The notes under the pieces: model-generated | What the model was told of the DNA's origin: nothing | Databases searched by the model: none | What the model saw: the letters and a program-made list of their open reading frames with translations, nothing else | Part shown: positions 1-4,784 of the stretch, in pieces | How the letters are laid out: every line of letters begins with the position of its first letter | Position numbering within the stretch: the stretch's first letter is position 1 | Made by a program: the position numbers and the translations under genes | DNA from: Haemophilus parahaemolyticus | GTDB lineage: Bacteria; Pseudomonadota; Gammaproteobacteria; Enterobacterales; Pasteurellaceae | Assembly (NCBI RefSeq): GCF_018373095.1 | Contig: NZ_JAHAHT010000066.1 | Coordinates: forward strand, 1 to 10,561 | DNA length: 10,561 nt | Reading direction: 5' to 3'

Positions 1-134
1 TAGATGTAATCTTGTTTTAAATAGTGTTGAAAACAAGCTTTTGGCAAGGTGCCTTTTGCCAGTTGTTGCACAAATTCATGCTCAACATATTGCTTCCAAT
101 AAGGTTGAGCTTGTTGAATGAGTTGTTCAATCAT
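1..134 (-). CDS. tenA: TenA family aminopyrimidine aminohydrolase (thiaminase II), N-terminal 44 residues, cut by window edge
   Basis: The visible 44 residues contain the segment EFVQQLAKGTLPKACFQHYL followed by KQDYI (residues 20-44). This is the characteristic N-terminal helix pair of TenA, whose conserved QDY aspartate lies in the pyrimidine pocket. TenA proteins hydrolyse the amino group of aminomethyl-pyrimidine breakdown products of thiamine to give HMP, feeding thiamine salvage in the cytoplasm. The ATG at 134-132 has an AAGGA Shine-Dalgarno sequence 6 bases upstream. Only 9 bases separate it from the stop of the substrate-binding protein gene, so it is the last visible gene of the thiZXY operon. 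The catalytic cysteine and glutamate are beyond the edge and cannot be checked. Placement next to a pyrimidine transporter under a TPP riboswitch supports the call. Confidence 0.88.
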   Translation of the reverse strand, partial: MIEQLIQQAQPYWKQYVEHEFVQQLAKGTLPKACFQHYLKQDYI

Positions 135-143
135 CTTTTTTCC

Positions 144-1088
144 TTATTTAATTTCTACCGCATATTCTTTCAACGCTAAGGCTTTTGGAATTAAGCCTTT
201 TTGTTGCATAAATTCTGCCATTTGTTGATAACGTTTAACGTCTAATTGGCGAGGTTTATTGGCTAAGAAGGGGAGCGTGTCTTTCCACGCTAGTTGGTTT
301 AATAGCGTGTTGAGTTCATTCGGTTTATAGCTGACAAAGGCTTGCCACGCTTCATTGGGGTGAGCTTGCAGATAGCTTGTGGCTTGTTCAAGTGCGGTCA
401 AAAATGCAGATGTTTTTTTATCTGTTACGCTGTTTTTATTGGCAACTAAAATCAATTCATCATAAGCAGGCACGCCATATTGTTCCGGGAAGAATGCGAT
501 ACCTTCTTGCTTTTCTAAAGCAAGCTGATTGAGTTCAAAATTACGAAATGCACCAATCACAGCATCCACTTGTCCAGTTAAAAGGGAGGGCGAAAGCGAC
601 CAATTTACATTCACTAATTCCACATCTTTATTGCTTAAACCAATAGAATGAAGCATGGTGTCAAGCAATCCATCTTCAAAACCGCTAACAGAATACCCCA
701 CTTTTTTACCTTTTAAATCAGCAAGGGTTTTCAAATTGCTCTTTTTTAGTACCACTACGCTATTTAATGGATTTGAAATCAGTGAACCCACTCGCACTAA
801 AGGTAAGCCTTCTGCCACTTGTTGATAAAGCTGAGGTTGATAACTCACGGCTAAATCAACTTTTCCTGCCGCCGCTAATTTTGGCGGTAATGCGGGATCA
901 GCAGGTTCAATAATTTTAACCTCAAGGTTATTTTTTTCAAAAAAGCCTTTTTGTTGAGCTACAATGATGGCTGCGTGATCGGGATTTACATACCAATCTA
1001 GCATTACGCTGATTTTCTCTTTTGCCAAGCTAGGAAGAGCGAGCATTAGCCCCATTACAAAGCTAAAATAACGGATGATTGTCTTCAT
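144..1088 (-). CDS. thiY: ThiY/NMT1-like periplasmic substrate-binding protein of a thiamine-pyrimidine ABC importer
   Basis: A 314-residue NMT1/THI5-like solute-binding protein. Residues 1-22 form a Sec signal peptide (KTIIR basic start, hydrophobic core, probable cleavage after SLA-22). The mature protein begins KEKISVMLDWYVNPDHA; the LDW-x(3)-PDHA opening is typical of the family, and LADLKGKKVGYSVSG and DAVIGAF are standard type-II binding-protein segments. Related ThiY proteins bind formylaminopyrimidine or HMP-like thiamine precursors in the periplasm and deliver them to ThiX/ThiZ. I chose the ATG at 1088 because it has an AAAGGAG Shine-Dalgarno 8 bases upstream and starts the signal peptide. 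A longer in-frame start at 1148 would lie inside the permease gene and bury the signal sequence. It sits 22 bases after the permease stop. Ligand identity is inferred from the family and from the riboswitch and TenA context. A single Hin-type uptake sequence lies inside the gene. Confidence 0.88.
   Translation of the reverse strand: MKTIIRYFSFVMGLMLALPSLAKEKISVMLDWYVNPDHAAIIVAQQKGFFEKNNLEVKIIEPADPALPPKLAAAGKVDLAVSYQPQLYQQVAEGLPLVRVGSLISNPLNSVVVLKKSNLKTLADLKGKKVGYSVSGFEDGLLDTMLHSIGLSNKDVELVNVNWSLSPSLLTGQVDAVIGAFRNFELNQLALEKQEGIAFFPEQYGVPAYDELILVANKNSVTDKKTSAFLTALEQATSYLQAHPNEAWQAFVSYKPNELNTLLNQLAWKDTLPFLANKPRQLDVKRYQQMAEFMQQKGLIPKALALKEYAVEIK
390..400 (+). repeat. Hin-type DNA uptake signal sequence
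   Basis: The sequence AAGTGCGGTCA followed by AAAAAT and, after a short gap, a T-rich run matches the extended H. influenzae-type uptake signal (9-base core AAGTGCGGT plus spaced AT-rich segments). It lies within thiY and is the only Hin-type core in the window; the other copies are of the AAGCGGT type. Confidence 0.7.
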
Positions 1089-1110
1089 TTTTTTCTCCTT
1101 TAATGAAAAG

Positions 1111-1848
1111 TTAAACAGACCAAATAAAACGGTGTAATAGCCAATCAATGCTGAAATATAAACAGAGTGAAATTGCTACTAAAATAAGCAAGGCAGCAAA
1201 CATTAAATCGACTTGCATTCGGGCATTGGCGTGAATCATCAAATACCCCAACCCTTCAGACGAACCTACCCATTCGCCTACCACCGCACCAATCGGGGCA
1301 ACCGAAACCGCAATACGCAAGCCCGAAGCAAAAGCAGGCAAAGCCGCAGGTAATCGCACTTTAAGCAATAAACGGAAGGGGGAAATGTTAAAGGTTTTCG
1401 CCAAATCGAGCCACGCTTGTGGGGTGTTGCGTAGCCCATCATAACAAGCTGCCGTGACGGGGAAGTAGATAATCAGCACCGACATCACAATTTTGGATGC
1501 CATTCCATAGCCAAACCACAACACCAACAACGGTGCGATGGCAAATACGGGAATCGCTTGCGAAATGACCAAAATCGGTAATAACACGGCGGAAATTTGA
1601 CGAGAAAATGAGAGCAACAACGCCGAAATCAACCCAAACAGAAAGCCTAACAACAGCCCTAAGCAGATTTCTAACACCGTGACTTGCGTATGCTGCCAAA
1701 GCAGTTCAGCATGTGTGAACAACTGCTGCCCTACAGCTTGCGGTGAAGGCAAAATGTAGTGTGGGAAGCTGCCCAAGGTTGCGACCATTTGCCAGAGCAT
1801 CAACAACACACCTACAATTAAAAGCGGTTTGAGCAGGCGCATTTTCAT
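1111..1848 (-). CDS. thiX: ThiX-like ABC transporter inner-membrane permease
   Basis: A 245-residue BPD/SsuC-type permease that would form the membrane channel for the ThiY ligand. Hydrophobic segments are visible near residues 5-24, 56-80, 86-110, 119-135, 176-193 and 214-236. The cytoplasmic EAA-like loop (about 146-172, WLDLAKTFNISPF...VRLPAALP) is the contact surface for the ATPase. ILPSPQAV near residues 32-39 and the GEWVGSSEGLGYLM segment (191-204) are typical of nitrate/sulfonate/taurine/pyrimidine permeases. The ATG at 1848 overlaps the TGA of the ATPase gene as ATGA, indicating translational coupling, and has an AGGGGG Shine-Dalgarno. Longer starts would run into the ATPase gene. 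Three hand-counted 60-base lines in this gene and the ATPase gene gave 50-58% GC, against 33% and 42% in single lines of thiY and tsf. Substrate assignment rests on operon context. Confidence 0.88.
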   Translation of the reverse strand: MKMRLLKPLLIVGVLLMLWQMVATLGSFPHYILPSPQAVGQQLFTHAELLWQHTQVTVLEICLGLLLGFLFGLISALLLSFSRQISAVLLPILVISQAIPVFAIAPLLVLWFGYGMASKIVMSVLIIYFPVTAACYDGLRNTPQAWLDLAKTFNISPFRLLLKVRLPAALPAFASGLRIAVSVAPIGAVVGEWVGSSEGLGYLMIHANARMQVDLMFAALLILVAISLCLYFSIDWLLHRFIWSV

Positions 1849-2567
1849 TGCTCGCCCCCTAATTCCCGCAATAATTGTTGCTGCAACGCCCATAAATTGG
1901 CTTGATGCAACTCACGCGGGGCGTTACCTTCGGGCAGAATCACCGCCGACAATGCTGTTTGATGAGTTTCAGGCGAACGCAGCACAAAAATACGATGGCT
2001 TAGCCGCAATGCCTCTTGTGGATCGTGGGTCACGAGCAGCACTGATTTATCTTCGAGCAATTCAAAGGCTAAGTCTTGAAGTTGATGGCGACTGATGGCA
2101 TCAAGAGCGGAAAAAGGCTCATCAAGCAAAATCAAATCCGCCTCTTGCATTAAGGTGCGTGCCAAGGCAACCCGCTGTTTTTGCCCGCCTGAAAGTTGCG
2201 AACAAGGCTTGTGCCAATGTGCTGCCATTCCCACTTTTTCAAGCAACATTTTAGCTTTTTCAGTGGTTTTTGCAGATTTTCGCCCAAATAAGACCGCTTG
2301 CAATTGTACGTTATCAACAATTGATAGCCACGGATAAAGTGTCTCTTTTTGAGGCAACCACGCAATACGAACTTTCGGTTCAAATAGGATTTTTCCCTGC
2401 ACCACGCCTTGCGTTTCAATGCCCGCCAGTAGTCGCAAAAGTGTCGATTTCCCCACGCCTGAACAGCCCAACAAGCTTACCCACTCGTTCGGCAACAGGG
2501 TTAAATTAAGATGCTCAAATAACGTCTGCCCGTTAAAGGCAAGACTCAAATCTTGAATACGCACCAT
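1845..2567 (-). CDS. thiZ: ThiZ-like ABC transporter ATP-binding protein
   Basis: A 240-residue SsuB/TauB-type ATPase that energises pyrimidine-precursor import with ThiX and ThiY. Motifs are complete: Walker A GCSGVGKS (34-41), Q-loop Gln73 (LPQKETLYPW), signature LSGGQKQR (125-132), Walker B LILLDEP (145-151) and switch His181 (THD). I prefer the ATG at 2567, which has a GAGG Shine-Dalgarno 6 bases upstream, over the in-frame TTG at 2579, which would overlap that Shine-Dalgarno. It is the first gene after the TPP riboswitch and ends in an ATGA overlap with the permease. The C-terminal tail after residue 200 (glutamine- and leucine-rich) is family-variable. Base composition is GC-rich relative to thiY and tsf. 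Confidence 0.9.
   Translation of the reverse strand: MVRIQDLSLAFNGQTLFEHLNLTLLPNEWVSLLGCSGVGKSTLLRLLAGIETQGVVQGKILFEPKVRIAWLPQKETLYPWLSIVDNVQLQAVLFGRKSAKTTEKAKMLLEKVGMAAHWHKPCSQLSGGQKQRVALARTLMQEADLILLDEPFSALDAISRHQLQDLAFELLEDKSVLLVTHDPQEALRLSHRIFVLRSPETHQTALSAVILPEGNAPRELHQANLWALQQQLLRELGGEQ
2293..2301 (-). repeat. Apl-type uptake-signal-like 9-mer (GCAAGCGGT)
   Basis: The minus strand reads TTGCAAGCGGTCT inside thiZ. The core matches the Apl-type uptake sequence (ACAAGCGGT) with G in place of the first A, as in most other copies here. Confidence 0.6.
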
Positions 2568-2652
2568 CGCTCGCCTCAATGATTAAAGGGAATGCGTAAT
2601 AAAAAGGAAAGGATAAGAAATGGAATGAAAAGAAAATGGATTTATTGGCATA

Positions 2653-2724
2653 TTAGTTTCCTACGTCAGTGCTAACTGTTTCAGGTTCACGGGTATCATC
2701 TCAGCCTTTCGGCACCCCGACTAA
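2653..2724 (-). ncRNA. TPP (THI-box) riboswitch aptamer
   Basis: On the minus strand the element contains the two invariant TPP aptamer blocks: CTGAGA (2704-2699), followed by TGATACCCG, and GAACCTGA (2688-2681). P1 is formed by TTAGT (2724-2720) pairing with ACTAA (2657-2653). P2 is CGGG with CCCG, and P3 is closed by GCC-GAAA-GGC. TPP binding would lower expression of thiZXY-tenA. Between the aptamer and the thiZ Shine-Dalgarno I see no intrinsic terminator and no obvious anti-Shine-Dalgarno helix, but there is a G-poor, pyrimidine-rich stretch, so Rho-dependent or translational control is more likely. The riboswitch is strong evidence that the transporter moves a thiamine-related compound. 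Confidence 0.95.
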
Positions 2725-2756
2725 AAATTGTTGGTAAGTTTACGCTTGTTTTGGGC

Positions 2757-2786
2757 AGAATACAAGTCTAATTAAAATAGTATCAA
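2757..2786 (-). promoter_or_regulatory. Putative sigma70 promoter of the thi operon
   Basis: The minus strand shows TTGATA (2786-2781) and TATTCT (2762-2757), separated by 18 bases. This places transcription start near 2750, about 26 bases before the riboswitch P1. An alternative weaker pair is TTGTAT plus TAAACT further downstream, with a 17-base spacer. Matches are 5/6 and 4/6, so this is only a candidate. The -35 lies inside a 7-bp inverted repeat (2778-2799). Confidence 0.45.
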
Positions 2787-2792
2787 ATAAAA

Positions 2793-2820
2793 GATACTAA
2801 AACAGCCTCAAATGAGGCTG
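2793..2820 (-). terminator. Rho-independent terminator after tsf
   Basis: On the minus strand CAGCCTC (2820-2814) pairs with GAGGCTG (2809-2803) around an ATTT loop and is followed by TTTTAGTATC. It lies about 30 bases after the tsf stop and would end the rpsB-tsf transcript before the thi promoter. The T-tract is short. Confidence 0.75.
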
Positions 2821-2850
2821 CTTATACATGAACTATACTAAAAGAAAGAA

Positions 2851-3702
2851 TTAAGCGTTACCGCCAGTGATTTTCGCTACTTCTGCTGCGAAATCTTCTT
2901 CTTTCTTCTCAATACCTTCACCCACTTCTAAACGAATGAAGTTAGTTACTTTAGTATTCACTGATTTTAAGTAATCGCCTACAGTTTGTGAAGGATCCAT
3001 TACGAATGCTTGACCTGTTAATGAAACTTCGCCTGTAAATTTCTTCATACGACCTTCAACCATTTTCTCAGCAATTTCTTTTGGTTTACCTGAGTTGATT
3101 GCGATGTCGATTTGGATTTGACGTTCGTGTTCAACCACATCTGCTGAAACATCTTCTGGGTTTACGAACTCAGGTTTAGATGCTGCAACGTGCATTGCTA
3201 CTTTACGTAATTCTTCTTCAGAACCTTCACCAGCAACTAATACACCGATTTTCGCACCGTGTAAGTATTGAGCAATTACTTGACCATCTAAGAATTGAAC
3301 ACGACGGATTGTCATGTTCTCACCGATTTTCGCTACTAATGCAACACGTTGTTCTTCGAATTTCGCTGCTAATTCTTCGATTGAGATACCTTTGTTTGCT
3401 ACTGCATAGTCTGCAACTTCGTTCGCTAAACCGACGAAACCAGCATCTTTTGCTACGAAGTCAGTTTGGCAGTTCATTTCAACTAAAACACCGAAACCAT
3501 TAGCAATACGTGCTAAGATAACGCCTTCTGCTGCAGTGTTACCTGCTTTTTTAGCTGCTTTAGCTTGACCAGATTTACGCATGTTGTCGATTGCTAATTC
3601 GATATCACCGTTCGCTTCAACTAGTGCTTTTTTACATTCCATCATACCTGCACCAGTACGTTCACGAAGTTCTTTTACTAATGATGCTGTGATCTCAGCC
3701 AT
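2851..3702 (-). CDS. tsf: Translation elongation factor Ts
   Basis: A 283-residue full-length EF-Ts, the nucleotide exchange factor that releases GDP from EF-Tu in the cytoplasm. The N-terminal UBA-like domain (1-54) carries the family signature LRERTGAGMMECKKAL (12-27). The TDFVAKD motif (80-86) supplies the Asp81-Phe82 pair inserted into EF-Tu to disrupt magnesium binding. The core and C-terminal dimer-type module follow. ATG at 3702 has a GAGGAA Shine-Dalgarno. It lies 105 bases downstream of rpsB in the conserved rpsB-tsf order. Codon use is strongly biased (GTA, GCT, GAA, CGT favoured), as expected for a highly expressed gene. Its own terminator follows. Confidence 0.98.
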   Translation of the reverse strand: MAEITASLVKELRERTGAGMMECKKALVEANGDIELAIDNMRKSGQAKAAKKAGNTAAEGVILARIANGFGVLVEMNCQTDFVAKDAGFVGLANEVADYAVANKGISIEELAAKFEEQRVALVAKIGENMTIRRVQFLDGQVIAQYLHGAKIGVLVAGEGSEEELRKVAMHVAASKPEFVNPEDVSADVVEHERQIQIDIAINSGKPKEIAEKMVEGRMKKFTGEVSLTGQAFVMDPSQTVGDYLKSVNTKVTNFIRLEVGEGIEKKEEDFAAEVAKITGGNA

Positions 3703-3734
3703 TTTACTATTCCTCAGAAATGAATTTTAGATAA

Positions 3735-3769
3735 GAGAAAGCAGGGATTACTTTTCAGCCCCTGCTCTC
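3735..3769 (-). promoter_or_regulatory. Hairpin in the rpsB-tsf intergenic region
   Basis: In the minus-strand RNA, GAGAGCAGGG (3769-3760) pairs with CCCTGC...TCTC (3746-3735), leaving two unpaired bases on one side and a 13-base loop. It is not followed by a U-run, so it is not a standard terminator. It could act as a partial attenuator, an RNase site, or a 3' stability barrier setting the S2:EF-Ts ratio. Function is inferred only from position. Confidence 0.5.
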
Positions 3770-3807
3770 AGATGATTTAAGGGCTATGCCTTATTTCAAA
3801 ATAACGA

Positions 3808-4524
3808 TTATTCTGCGTCTACTACTAATTCAGCTTCAACGTTTAAACCTTTACCTTCTTTGATTGCAGCTACTGCTGAATCTAAGTAAAGTTGGATCGC
3901 ACGAGTTGCGTCATCGTTACCTGGGATGATGTAGTTTACGCCATCTGGTGTAGAGTTAGTATCAACGATAGCGAATACAGGGATACCTAAGTTGTTTGCT
4001 TCTTTGATAGCGATATGTTCATGGTCAGCACCGATTACGAAGATCGCATCTGGTAGGCCGTTCATGTTTTTGATACCACCTAAGCTTAACTCTAATTTTT
4101 CTAACTCACGAGTACGCATTAACGCTTCTTTTTTAGTGATTTTGTCAAAAGTACCGTCTTGAGTTTGAGCTTCTAAATCTTTTAAACGTTTGATTGATTG
4201 ACGTACTGTTTTCCAGTTAGTCAACATACCACCTAACCAACGATGGTTTACGTAGAATTGTTGGCAATCTACTGCTGCTGCTTTAACGGCTTCAGACGCT
4301 GCACGTTTTGTACCTACGAATAATACTTTACCGTTATTGCTTGCAATACGAGTTAATTCTGCTAATGCTTCGTTGAATAATGGTAATGTTTTTTCAAGGT
4401 TTACGATATGAACACCATTACGAGCACCGAAAATAAATGGTTTCATTTTTGGATTCCAGTAACGAGTTTGGTGACCGTAGTGAACGCCTGCGTTAAGCAT
4501 ATCGCGCATAGAAACTTGTGCCAT
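3808..4524 (-). CDS. rpsB: 30S ribosomal protein S2
   Basis: A 238-residue full-length S2, a late-assembling 30S protein on the solvent side near S1. Family hallmarks are visible: the N-terminal MRDMLNAGVHYGHQTRYWNP (6-25), IFGARNGVHIVNLEKT (31-46), FVGTKRAASEAV, the WLGGMLTNWKTVRQSI block, LPDAIFVIGADHEHIA, and the C-terminal GIPVFAIVDTNSTPDGVNYIIPGNDDA. ATG at 4524 has an AAAGGA Shine-Dalgarno. It leads the rpsB-tsf operon and has a long structured leader consistent with feedback by free S2, as known for gammaproteobacterial rpsB. Confidence 0.98.
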   Translation of the reverse strand: MAQVSMRDMLNAGVHYGHQTRYWNPKMKPFIFGARNGVHIVNLEKTLPLFNEALAELTRIASNNGKVLFVGTKRAASEAVKAAAVDCQQFYVNHRWLGGMLTNWKTVRQSIKRLKDLEAQTQDGTFDKITKKEALMRTRELEKLELSLGGIKNMNGLPDAIFVIGADHEHIAIKEANNLGIPVFAIVDTNSTPDGVNYIIPGNDDATRAIQLYLDSAVAAIKEGKGLNVEAELVVDAE

Positions 4525-4569
4525 AAGAATTTTCCTTTAAAGTTGTTTGCCTTGCCACTTATGAAAGAC

Positions 4570-4646
4570 AAGACGGGGTTTAGCCTCCATCTATCCTAGA
4601 AAACCGACCACAAAGTAGCACCCCAATTTCTAGTTTGATGATAGAT
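4570..4646 (-). ncRNA. Structured rpsB 5' leader, probable S2-autoregulatory (t44-like) element
   Basis: In the minus-strand RNA two perfect helices stack: ATCTATC (4646-4640) with GATAGAT (4595-4589), and CTAGAAA (4633-4627) with TTTCTAG (4602-4596), separated by a 6-base bulge on the 5' side only. The apical loop contains GGGGT (4624-4620), which can pair with ACCCC (4579-4575) just 3' of the stem to form a pseudoknot. Gammaproteobacterial rpsB leaders are known to bind S2 and repress rpsB and tsf. I matched position and structure, not a covariance model. Confidence 0.7.
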
Positions 4647-4690
4647 GTGTGTTTTTGTGTTGAAAAATAAGTTCTGTTTTCTATCTAAAA

Positions 4691-4719
4691 TAGATAAAAA
4701 ACGAGGTGTATTATGTCAA
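4691..4719 (-). promoter_or_regulatory. Putative rpsB-tsf promoter
   Basis: The minus strand has a perfect -35 TTGACA (4719-4714) and, 17 bases on, TATCTA (4696-4691) as a weak -10. This -10 lies in a 6-bp inverted repeat (4682-4696). An alternative -10, CATAAT, overlaps the -35 itself (4717-4712) but lacks a good -35 of its own. The exact start is uncertain; a leader of roughly 160 bases is implied. Confidence 0.45.
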
Positions 4720-4744
4720 AAAAAATGGCGAGAATCTAGCACAA

Positions 4745-4780
4745 TTTGCAAGCGGTCAAAAAAATTTAACCGCTTGCAAA
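4745..4780 (-). terminator. Terminator made of two inverted uptake sequences
   Basis: TTTGCAAGCGGT (4745-4756) and ACCGCTTGCAAA (4769-4780) form a perfect 12-bp stem around a 12-base A/T loop; each arm holds an Apl-type GCAAGCGGT core. It lies 4 bases past the stop of the ABC transporter gene. There is no long U-run after the stem on the minus strand, so efficiency is uncertain. Inverted uptake-sequence pairs used as transcription terminators are well known in Pasteurellaceae. Confidence 0.75.
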
Positions 4781-4784
4781 TAAA

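Noticed and set aside
1089..1148. Longer start for the substrate-binding protein at 1148
   Set aside because: It lies inside the permease gene and would place 20 residues before a clear signal peptide and Shine-Dalgarno.
1845..1893. Longer permease start at 1893
   Set aside because: It would overlap the ATPase gene by about 49 bases and lacks a Shine-Dalgarno; the ATGA overlap at 1848 with AGGGGG upstream is far better.
4682..4696. Palindrome TATCTA-AAA-TAGATA as an operator or terminator
   Set aside because: A 6-bp AT-only stem with a 3-base loop is weak and overlaps the candidate -10; not enough to call a separate element.
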